Positions 1-5,193 of a stretch of DNA of 5,568 nucleotides are shown here, piece by piece. Numbering within the stretch: the first letter of the stretch is position 1; the number at the start of each line of letters is the position of its first letter. Source of the stretch: Dehalococcoidia bacterium (GTDB lineage: Bacteria; Chloroflexota; Dehalococcoidia; JACVQG01; JAHKAY01). A program made the position numbers and the translations under genes. The notes under the pieces are model-generated. The model made no database searches. It saw only the letters and a list, made by a program, of their open reading frames with translations, and was not told the DNA's origin. The stretch is taken from contig JASLQE010000261.1 in the NCBI GenBank assembly GCA_030744635.1, forward strand, positions 1-5,568. The letters are read 5' to 3'.

Positions 1-158
1 ATAACTTTCCGCAGAACCGGATTACGGATCACCGCATCGGCCTCACCCTGCACAGCCTGACTCAGGTCATGGAGGGCAACCTGGACGAGCTTATCAACGC
101 CCTGGAGCAGGCCGAAACACAACGCCAGATGGAGGCCGTCACCGCTCCCAGCAGATGA
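1..158 (+). CDS. prfA: Peptide chain release factor 1 (RF1), C-terminal end only
   Basis: Frame 3 is open from the left edge to TGA at 156-158 and gives the last 51 residues of a release factor. It begins NFPQNRITDHRIGLTLH, the conserved block just before the end of RF1, in which the TDHRIGLTL form separates RF1 from RF2. It continues with a helix, MEGNLDELINALEQAE, typical of the RF1 C-terminus. RF1 acts in the cytoplasm at UAA and UAG stop codons to release the finished peptide. The catalytic GGQ and codon-reading PxT regions lie outside the window. The stop overlaps the start of prmC as ATGA, so the two are almost certainly one transcript, which fits because PrmC modifies RF1. Family assignment is secure; the gene is partial only because of the window edge. 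Confidence 0.94.
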   Translation, partial: NFPQNRITDHRIGLTLHSLTQVMEGNLDELINALEQAETQRQMEAVTAPSR

Positions 159-1057
159 CCCTCCGGGAGGTGTGGCAGTGGGGCGGTAGCCGCCTTCACG
201 CTGCTGGTATACCCGACGCCCTCTTGGAGAGCGAAATCCTTCTCCGGCACTCTCTGTCCGAAGGACTCTCCGCCTTGCGGAGTCCGATATTCCGTTCGGA
301 CCGGACTCCTTCGGAGGGCCTTTCACGGGCTATGTTTTTCTCCCGCTGGGATGAGCAAGTGCCCCCGCTCGGACTGCGTCGGTTCCGCGTCAATCTTAAC
401 CGTCGCCTGAAGAGAGAGCCCACCGCTTATATCCTCAGGCACAGGGAGTTCTATGGACTGGGGCTCTTTGTAGACCGCCGGGTACTTATTCCACGCCCGG
501 AGACGGAGCTGTTAGTAGAGAAAACCATAGAGTTAGTGGGGGAACGGCCGCTGCGGGTGATGGAAGCGGGCACCGGGTGTGGTGCGGTGGCCATAGCCCT
601 GGCCCATCATTTGCCCCTGGCCCGGCTATGGGCCACAGAGATATCCCCCCTGGCGCTACAGGTGGCCCGTCGCAACCGGAGGCGCTACCATCTGGGGCAC
701 CGGCTAAGGCTGTTGCAGGGTGACCTGCTCATCCCACTGTCCTTCCAAGTGGACATAATCGTGGCTAACCTCCCCTATGTAAGGGATGCCGAAATTGATG
801 GTTTGCCGCCGGAGGTCAGGGACTATGAGCCCCGCCCGGCCCTGGCAGGAGGGCCGGACGGCCTGGATGTGGTACGCCGCTTGCTGACGCAGGTCGCACA
901 GCGGCTCAAGCCTGGGGGGTGGCTCCTGTTGGAGGTGGGTTATGGTCAGGCGAAGGCGGTGACCGCACTTGTCCGGGGGGCCCTGGGCGGGTGTAGCATA
1001 GATATGGTGGCAGACCTGGCCGGCATTCGCAGGATAGTTATGGCGAAAAGGCCTTGA
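155..1057 (+). CDS. prmC: Release factor glutamine N5-methyltransferase PrmC (HemK)
   Basis: A 300-residue protein that uses S-adenosylmethionine to methylate the glutamine of the GGQ motif in RF1 and RF2. The N-terminal helical domain is about residues 1-95 and the Rossmann methyltransferase domain about 110-300. Visible motifs are LIPRPETELLVE (111-122), the SAM loop EAGTGCGAVAIA (137-148), the catalytic-site motif NLPY (205-208, where most PrmC have NPPY), and YEPRPALAGGPDGL (224-237). The ATG at 155 overlaps the prfA stop by four bases. The nearest purine-rich site, GGAGG at 131-135, is too far away, so translation by coupling is likely. Between LLRH (29-32) and REPTAYI (87-93) there are 54 residues against 34 in E. 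coli PrmC. The extra length sits on a palindromic stretch at 257-315, covering residues 35-54. Apart from that insert and NLPY, the protein looks complete and functional. Confidence 0.95.
   Translation: MTLREVWQWGGSRLHAAGIPDALLESEILLRHSLSEGLSALRSPIFRSDRTPSEGLSRAMFFSRWDEQVPPLGLRRFRVNLNRRLKREPTAYILRHREFYGLGLFVDRRVLIPRPETELLVEKTIELVGERPLRVMEAGTGCGAVAIALAHHLPLARLWATEISPLALQVARRNRRRYHLGHRLRLLQGDLLIPLSFQVDIIVANLPYVRDAEIDGLPPEVRDYEPRPALAGGPDGLDVVRRLLTQVAQRLKPGGWLLLEVGYGQAKAVTALVRGALGGCSIDMVADLAGIRRIVMAKRP
257..315. repeat. Nested palindromic element inside the prmC reading frame
   Basis: Nine-base arms tccgaagga (257-265) and tccttcgga (307-315) are exact reverse complements. Between them lie a hairpin ctccgc/gcggag (268-273 with 277-282, loop ctt) and a second, tccga/tcgga (283-287 with 296-300), giving a cloverleaf-like fold. 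Alternative pairings also exist: ggact/agtcc (263-267 with 281-285) and agtccg/cggact (281-286 with 302-307). The stretch is read without a stop as about 20 residues (35-54 of PrmC), rich in S, R, G and P. It matches the extra length of this protein over E. coli PrmC. The best reading is a small mobile or repeated palindromic element inserted in frame, comparable in kind to the palindromic elements known inside Rickettsia genes. No second copy is present in the window, so repeat status is inferred. Confidence 0.5.
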
Positions 1058-1082
1058 CAGGACGGGATAAAACCAGTAATAA
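1054..1082 (+). promoter_or_regulatory. Candidate sigma-70-type promoter for the CBS-ACT gene
   Basis: A perfect -35 box TTGACA (1054-1059) overlaps the prmC stop codon. At a 17-base spacing comes TAATAA (1077-1082), which matches only three of six -10 consensus bases but keeps the leading TA. A start of transcription near 1089 would give a leader of about 50 bases before the ATG at 1141. The -10 is weak, so read-through from prfA-prmC remains possible. Confidence 0.4.
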
Positions 1083-1140
1083 GAGCCTATACGGAACCAC
1101 GGTTTCTTAGAGAAGGCTAAAGGTATATGTAAAGGAATAC

Positions 1141-1578
1141 ATGTCCAAGGCTGTGATTACCATGGAGCCTGATACCCTCATCATGGACGCTCAGAAGCTG
1201 ATGCATGAGCACCACATCCGTCGCCTGCCGGTGGTGGACAAGGGCAAACTGGTGGGCATCATCACCACCACAGATGTGCTCAAGATTCTTACCCAGGTAC
1301 TGGGGTTCGGTGAGTCGGGCACCCGCATTCATGTCCACCATTGTGGTAGGAAACAGCCACAGTATACCCAGGTGTTGGGCCTCATAAGAAAGTACCGGGA
1401 GCAAGGTATGGGCTTGAGGGCGCTCTTCCCGGTCACACCTTCGGGTGAGGGCCATGAGGATACCAACATTCATGTGGATACTACGGATGTGACATCGTTG
1501 GTGAAGGAAATTCAGGCCCTGGGCTGCTCTGTAGAGGCCCGGCCTCACCGAGGCCCTTCCCCAATAGAGGTCGTTTAA
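1141..1578 (+). CDS. CBS domain protein with C-terminal ACT-like domain
   Basis: A 145-residue soluble protein. Residues 1-50 form one CBS unit: MSKAVITMEPDTLIMDA, then HHIRRLPVVDKGKLVGIIT and TDVLKIL. CBS units pair up and usually bind adenosine nucleotides as energy sensors. Residues about 60-133 look like an ACT domain (GTRIHVHHCGR, a helix VLGLIRKY, then DTNIHVDTTDVTSLVKEIQALG). The order CBS then ACT resembles AcuB-type proteins, which normally have two CBS units and around 210 residues, so this one is short by about one unit and may need to dimerise to build a full CBS pair. The start chosen is the first ATG after an in-frame stop at 1108-1110, with AAAGGA at 1131-1136. However, codons just upstream encode VYVKEY, matching the usual xVKDYMS opening of such proteins, and begin with GTA at 1123. 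Ligand and target are unknown. Confidence 0.8.
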   Translation: MSKAVITMEPDTLIMDAQKLMHEHHIRRLPVVDKGKLVGIITTTDVLKILTQVLGFGESGTRIHVHHCGRKQPQYTQVLGLIRKYREQGMGLRALFPVTPSGEGHEDTNIHVDTTDVTSLVKEIQALGCSVEARPHRGPSPIEVV

Positions 1579-1644
1579 ACAACCATATCCACCGCTTCAG
1601 GAATACACCAGAGGGAATAGCCTCCTCGGTTGTGGCACATCTTA

Positions 1645-1661
1645 GGGGCAGGGTTTGCCCC
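1645..1661 (+). other. Short GC hairpin in the CBS-etfB intergenic gap
   Basis: ggggca (1645-1650) pairs with tgcccc (1656-1661) across a five-base loop. It lies in the 213-base gap (1579-1791) after the CBS-ACT gene and could end that transcript. No run of T follows on either strand, so it is not a standard intrinsic terminator. Another small hairpin, ggcctc-acc-gaggcc (1541-1555), sits in the last codons of the CBS gene and also lacks a T run. Apart from the etfB promoter, I see nothing else in this gap. Confidence 0.3.
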
Positions 1662-1731
1662 GCCCCCAAACATATTCAGCGGGCAGGTGTGCGCAACATC
1701 AATGGCCGGTAACCGACCTCCTCCCCTTCGG

Positions 1732-1760
1732 TTGACAAGCTGAAGGGCGACTGATAACTT
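1732..1760 (+). promoter_or_regulatory. Extended -10 promoter upstream of etfB
   Basis: A perfect -35 box TTGACA (1732-1737) is followed after 17 bases by TAACTT (1755-1760), a three-of-six -10 match. The -10 is preceded by TG-A (1752-1754), the extended -10 element that compensates for a weak hexamer. Transcription would start near 1767, leaving a leader of about 25 bases that carries the etfB ribosome site GAGGT (1781-1785). This is the best-supported promoter for the etfB-etfA-unknown operon. Confidence 0.58.
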
Positions 1761-1791
1761 TAGGGATGGAATTCACAAGCGAGGTAAGTAT

Positions 1792-2595
1792 ATGCCCAAA
1801 TTGATTGTGTGCGCCAAGCAGGTTCCTGACCCTGAAGCGCCTCCGGGTAGCTTGAAGGTGGACACATCTGCCAACAAGGTAGTTTTACCTGCCAGTATTT
1901 CGCCGGTCGTCAACCCGTATGACGAACAGGCAGTGGAGGCTGCACTGCGTCTCAAGGATGCTCTGGGCGGCAGTATCACAGTGATAAGCTTGGGAAACAA
2001 CCTGCAGCGAGATGTGGTAAAAAAACCGCTGTCTATGGGCGCCGACGAGTTGATATTACTGGAGGATCCTGCCTTTGAGGGTGGTGATGCTTGGTCCACT
2101 GTTACGGCACTGGCTGCTGCCATCAAGAAGGTCGGTGAGTTTGACCTGGTGATCTGTGGCCGCCAGGCTGCGGACTGGGACGCCGGGCAGGTGGGCTTGG
2201 GCCTCGCCGAGATGCTGGGACTACCCGTTATTAGTTTGGCCCAGAAGGTGGAGGTGATGGACGGTAGGGTAAGGGTGGAGAGGGTTATCCCCGATGGCTA
2301 CGAGGTAATAGAGTCCTCACTTCCCGCCCTGATTACCGTGAGCAATGAGCTGGGTGAGCCCCGGTATGCCACCCTAAAAGGAATCATGGCTGCTTCCAAA
2401 AAGCAGCCTGCCGTATGGACACCGGCCGATGTAGGGCTGGACGCTTCTCAGGTGGGGGAGGTGGGGCGTAAGTCAAAGCTGGTCCGCCTGTTCCAGCCTA
2501 CCAAAGAGGCCCACTGCGAGATGATTGAAGGTGAGTCTGTCGAAGAGGCGGGGACCCTTCTGGCCGATAGGCTTCGGACCGCCAAGGTCATTTAG
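1792..2595 (+). CDS. etfB: Electron transfer flavoprotein, beta subunit
   Basis: A 267-residue cytoplasmic protein that pairs with EtfA to form an FAD-holding dimer. The dimer accepts electrons from flavin dehydrogenases, classically acyl-CoA dehydrogenases. It opens MPKLIVCAKQVPDP, the standard EtfB/FixA start, followed by NPYDEQAVEAAL (41-52), SMGADELILL (81-90) and GRQAADWDAGQVG (123-135). The last is the nucleotide-loop region and is a variant of the more common GRQAIDGDTAQVG. The EtfB signature region, VERVIPDGYEVIESSLPALIT (around 162-182), is present with P where D or E is usual at one position. Length is normal. The start has GAGGT six bases upstream. etfA follows 22 bases after the stop. 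The sequence does not tell whether this ETF is of the electron-bifurcating kind; no partner dehydrogenase lies in the window. Confidence 0.95.
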   Translation: MPKLIVCAKQVPDPEAPPGSLKVDTSANKVVLPASISPVVNPYDEQAVEAALRLKDALGGSITVISLGNNLQRDVVKKPLSMGADELILLEDPAFEGGDAWSTVTALAAAIKKVGEFDLVICGRQAADWDAGQVGLGLAEMLGLPVISLAQKVEVMDGRVRVERVIPDGYEVIESSLPALITVSNELGEPRYATLKGIMAASKKQPAVWTPADVGLDASQVGEVGRKSKLVRLFQPTKEAHCEMIEGESVEEAGTLLADRLRTAKVI

Positions 2596-2617
2596 CACCT
2601 TTAAGGAGGCTCTTATT

Positions 2618-3613
2618 ATGGCATCGCCCCTTTCGGTACTGATAACCGCTGAAGTAAACGAGGGCAACCTATCCCCTATCACCCTGGAGCTTCTTGGCTC
2701 CGCCAGGGACCTGGCCGGAAAGCTGGGGGGGCAGGTTGGCTGCGCCCTATTGGGCAGCGGGGTCGCAGATGTTGCCCAACAGATAATCGCCCATGGCGCA
2801 GACCATGTGGTGGTGATTGATGTCCCAGCCCTGCAGGACTACCTGTCTGATACCTATACCAGCGTCATGGAGACGGTGGTTCGTCAGACTGATCCCGAGA
2901 TAGTACTTATGGGACACACCTCCATGGGAAGGGACCTGGGCCCCCGTCTGGCCTTCCGCCTCGGTGCTGGGTTGGCCACGGACTGCATTGAGTTGGATAT
3001 AGACAATAGCTCAAAACAGCTTCTGGCTACCCGCCCCGTATACGGGGGCAATGCGCGGGCCACCTTCGCCACCGATACGCATCCTCAGATGGCAACGGTA
3101 CGCTCAAAAGCTATGACTCCCCTTCCGCCGGACCCCTCCCGTCAGGGGGAGACGGTTACCCTCAGCACCATGCCGGACCTGACGGTCGGGCTGACGCTCT
3201 CTGACCGGGTGAAGGAAGAGGTCAAAGGAGTAAAGCTGGAGGACGCACCGGTGGTGCTGGGCGGTGGCCGCGGTTTGGGTGGCCCCGAGGGCTTTCAGCA
3301 ACTGGATGACCTGGCCCGGGCACTTAAAGGGGCCGTGGGCGCTACACGGGCCGCCTGCGATAATGGCTGGTGGCCGGCTTCATCTCAGGTGGGCCTGACC
3401 GGCAAAATAGTGGCCCCAGACCTGTATATAGCTATAGCCCTTTCCGGCTCCAGCCAGCACATGGCGGGCTGCTCCGGCTCCAAGACCATCATAGCCATAA
3501 ACAAGGACCCGGAGGCCAATATCTTCAAGGAATCCCAGTACGGTGTAGTGGGTGACTACCGCCAGGTGTTGCCTGCCTTTGCCAAGAGAGTAAAGGACCT
3601 CCTGGAGAAATGA
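2618..3613 (+). CDS. etfA: Electron transfer flavoprotein, alpha subunit
   Basis: A 331-residue partner of EtfB that holds the redox-active FAD. The N-terminal domain (about 1-195) shows VLITAEVNEGNLSPITLELLG (8-28), GHTSMGRDLGPRLAFRLG (99-116) and RPVYGGNARAT (139-149). The C-terminal FAD domain (about 205-331) shows VLGGGRGLGGPEGF (213-226), TRAACDNGWWP (243-253), QVGLTGKIVAPDLYIA (257-272), SGSSQHMAGC (277-286) and INKDPEANIF (294-303), all FAD-contact regions. The start at 2618 is chosen over an upstream in-frame ATG at 2525, which lies inside etfB. The 2618 start has a near-perfect AAGGAGG (2603-2609) eight bases ahead and begins with the correct family N-terminus. The signature reads IALSGSSQH where mitochondrial-type proteins have VGISGAIQH. 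The stop overlaps the next gene as ATGA. Confidence 0.96.
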   Translation: MASPLSVLITAEVNEGNLSPITLELLGSARDLAGKLGGQVGCALLGSGVADVAQQIIAHGADHVVVIDVPALQDYLSDTYTSVMETVVRQTDPEIVLMGHTSMGRDLGPRLAFRLGAGLATDCIELDIDNSSKQLLATRPVYGGNARATFATDTHPQMATVRSKAMTPLPPDPSRQGETVTLSTMPDLTVGLTLSDRVKEEVKGVKLEDAPVVLGGGRGLGGPEGFQQLDDLARALKGAVGATRAACDNGWWPASSQVGLTGKIVAPDLYIAIALSGSSQHMAGCSGSKTIIAINKDPEANIFKESQYGVVGDYRQVLPAFAKRVKDLLEK

Positions 3614-4050
3614 ACGGCGAGTTCCCGGTCGATATAGAGGAGGTCAAAGGCCACATTGACCGGGCGGACATATTTGCCATCTATTTCCCGTTTGTGGGGA
3701 AGACCCTGGTAGTAGATACCCGCACCAATACGGATGTGGGTCCCTTTATCAGGTTACTTCCCATGACCCGGTCTGTAGAGGAACGGCTGTGGAGCCTGCA
3801 CAAGATGCGCCCCGGCTTTCCCCGGCCCCGCGGACTGGTGGCCATACCTTGGCCCCGGTACGCACGAAGCCTTAAAGAGCTTGGGGTCTGGGAACGGGTA
3901 CTGGCCCGCATCCAACCACTTGGTTTCCCGGATGGGGAGAAGGACTGTGAATACGCCTTCTCCCAGTTGCTCTTGGCGGAGGCCAAGGAGATGAAGAAGG
4001 CCATCGCTGGGGATGGATATCACTCCTTGTGGGAGTCACCCCGGGCATAG
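3610..4050 (+). CDS. Unrecognised 146-residue protein coupled to etfA
   Basis: I do not recognise this family. The ATG overlaps the etfA stop by four bases (ATGA, 3610-3613). Only a weak GGAG (3604-3607) lies two bases ahead, so translation probably depends on ribosomes finishing etfA. The protein looks soluble and compact. It has an acidic start, a hydrophobic stretch ADIFAIYFPFVGKTLVVDTR (about 19-38) that looks like a beta hairpin rather than a membrane span, then GPFIRLLPMTRSVEERLWSL (44-63). A proline- and arginine-rich middle follows (RPGFPRPRGLVAIPWPRYAR, about 67-86), then a helical C-terminal part. No cysteine cluster, nucleotide loop or signal peptide is visible. Codon use resembles its neighbours. 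Tight coupling to etfA suggests a role in ETF assembly or in a reaction using it, but this is inference from position only. Confidence 0.75.
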   Translation: MNGEFPVDIEEVKGHIDRADIFAIYFPFVGKTLVVDTRTNTDVGPFIRLLPMTRSVEERLWSLHKMRPGFPRPRGLVAIPWPRYARSLKELGVWERVLARIQPLGFPDGEKDCEYAFSQLLLAEAKEMKKAIAGDGYHSLWESPRA

Positions 4051-4099
4051 CCTGTAAGCGATTAAGGCCACCAAAAGCCACTCAGGACTATGAACAGGG

Positions 4100-4124
4100 G
4101 GGGGCGATGGAGCCAATCGCCCTC
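4100..4124. terminator. Stem-loop between converging genes, possible terminator
   Basis: gggcgat (4102-4108) pairs perfectly with atcgccc (4116-4122) around a seven-base loop, and a G-T and a G-C pair extend the stem to nine. It sits in the 139-base gap between the convergent unknown gene (end 4050) and the hydrolase gene (end 4190), where a two-way terminator is expected. A run of eight G (4097-4104) leads into it. No T run follows on either strand, so it is not a classical intrinsic terminator. The rest of this gap shows nothing further. Confidence 0.35.
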
Positions 4125-4189
4125 AGCGCATCCAGACCTTGTATTCTACCCATGAAGAGCAAACAGTACAGATATTGCCGCTGGCCGGT

Positions 4190-5086
4190 CTATTCACACA
4201 GCCAGCGCTGGTACCAGCCCATGGCGTGGGCCATTACCTCTTCAAAGGGTTTCCCGCGGTAGACATCCCAGTGGCCGCAGCTTATCCGGGCCAGGGCCCT
4301 GGGTTCACCGGCCCGCTGGTGCATGGCCTGGGACTCCCCCATCGGCACCAGTCCGTCCCCGGTGGAGTGAATCCACATGGCGGCCCTGGGTGATATTGCG
4401 GATACCACCTCCTCCGGTCTGAAGGCCATCACCGCCTCCGCTGACTCCAGGGTTATCTGCGTACCCCACTGTGGTAGCTGTTTAACGGCCAGGGGGGTGG
4501 TCTTGTCCCAGAAGGACCGGGTGGAGGGGTCAGGCACCATGATGTCCAGGGTATCCACATAAGCTGAGGAGCCGTTCAGGAGGCGGTTCCGGCGGTCCTT
4601 CTCCAGATGGGACAGGAGCTGTTGCCACTGCCAGAAGGGGCGCATGCCGCGGAGCCATCGCTCCCCGTTGCCAATGCCGCTGGTGCTGACCAGGCATTTG
4701 ACCCTTTCATCCGTTCCGGCGGTGTAGGATGCGATGGCGCCGCCGAAGCTGGTCCCGTAGAGCCCAACCCCTTCCGGGTCCATCCCCGGTTGTAGCTGGA
4801 GGAAGGTGATGGCGTTGCGGGTGTCCTCAACCTGGCACTGAGGCAGAAGCTGAAAACGGGGCTCTCCCTGGCTCTCGCCGAAGAAGCGGTAGTCAAAGGT
4901 AAGGGCATAGAAGCCCAGCTCCGCCAGCCGCTGGGCCACGGGGGGTAGAAACGACTCTTTGACGCCGGTGAACCCCTGGCATAAAACCACCCCGGGCCGA
5001 CCTTCCGCCCCCGGCGGCCCTTCTGGGGAGAACAGCACACCGGCTATCTTGAGGCCACGGCTGTAGAATGAGACCGGCTGTTCCAT
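4190..5086 (-). CDS. Alpha/beta hydrolase fold protein
   Basis: A 298-residue soluble serine hydrolase; the substrate cannot be read from the sequence. The catalytic set is visible: nucleophile Ser113 in GTSFGGA, acid Asp244 in STGDGLVP, and His272 in GHWDVY. The oxyanion region reads QGFTG (37-41), with Q where many relatives have H, and a second conserved block is FDYRFFGESQGEPR (64-77). The stretch from about 140 to 215, rich in W and charged residues, is probably a lid over the active site. The opening FYSRGLKIAGVLFSPEG resembles peptidase-like and dienelactone-hydrolase-like members of the fold. No signal peptide is seen, so it is cytoplasmic. The start has AAGGAGG (complement of 5091-5097) four bases ahead. 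It converges on the etf operon and diverges from the membrane protein gene to its right, so it is its own transcription unit with a MerR-like promoter. Confidence 0.92.
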   Translation of the reverse strand: MEQPVSFYSRGLKIAGVLFSPEGPPGAEGRPGVVLCQGFTGVKESFLPPVAQRLAELGFYALTFDYRFFGESQGEPRFQLLPQCQVEDTRNAITFLQLQPGMDPEGVGLYGTSFGGAIASYTAGTDERVKCLVSTSGIGNGERWLRGMRPFWQWQQLLSHLEKDRRNRLLNGSSAYVDTLDIMVPDPSTRSFWDKTTPLAVKQLPQWGTQITLESAEAVMAFRPEEVVSAISPRAAMWIHSTGDGLVPMGESQAMHQRAGEPRALARISCGHWDVYRGKPFEEVMAHAMGWYQRWLCE

Positions 5087-5110
5087 AATGCCTCCTTGCG
5101 CAGATGCACC

Positions 5111-5141
5111 ATGATAGGCAGCCTTGTGGCTGTGCTGTCAA
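5111..5141 (-). promoter_or_regulatory. Promoter of the hydrolase gene with a 19-base spacer
   Basis: On the minus strand, TTGACA (complement of 5136-5141) is a perfect -35 box and TATCAT (complement of 5111-5116) matches five of six -10 bases. The spacer is 19 bases (5117-5135), two longer than optimal. Transcription would start near 5104, about 18 bases before the start codon, with the strong AAGGAGG site between. Long-spaced promoters of this kind are usually poor alone and are switched on by MerR-family proteins. Confidence 0.6.
5119..5132. promoter_or_regulatory. Dyad in the hydrolase promoter spacer, candidate operator
   Basis: cagcc (5119-5123) and ggctg (5128-5132) are perfect inverted repeats around ttgt. 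The dyad centre, 5125.5, is within half a base of the spacer centre, 5126. A centred dyad in a 19-base spacer is the known arrangement of MerR-family operators, where the bound activator twists the DNA to realign -35 and -10. No MerR-type gene is in the window, so the regulator is unknown and the call is by layout only. Confidence 0.42.
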
Positions 5142-5193
5142 GGCCGCTTGAAGATGAAGCCCTAGGTGGGGTGGTGGAGGCGGCATCCAACAC

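Noticed and set aside
1117..1548. Minus-strand frame of 143 residues opposite the CBS-ACT gene
   Set aside because: It is fully antisense to a gene with clear CBS and ACT motifs, and its peptide is rich in H, R and L with no recognisable domain.
1541..1555. Hairpin ggcctc-acc-gaggcc near the end of the CBS gene as a terminator
   Set aside because: The stem is only six bases, it lies before the stop codon and no T run follows.
2525..2617. Upstream extension of etfA from ATG 2525
   Set aside because: These codons lie within etfB and encode nothing like an EtfA N-terminus; the ATG at 2618 has AAGGAGG and the right opening residues.
3121..3152. C- and G-rich inverted stretch in etfA (cccct with agggg)
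   Set aside because: The stem is only five bases, it is inside a conserved reading frame and no length anomaly is evident.
4203..4212. Perfect ten-base palindrome ccagcgctgg
   Set aside because: It lies in the coding end of the hydrolase gene, at a frequency expected by chance in GC-rich DNA.
4029..4262. Plus-strand frame of 77 residues across the convergent gap
   Set aside because: It overlaps the ends of both flanking genes, crosses the G run and hairpin, and has no family features.
4576..5040. Minus-strand frame of 154 residues inside the hydrolase gene
   Set aside because: It is an out-of-frame shadow of the hydrolase, rich in S, A, P and R, with no motif.
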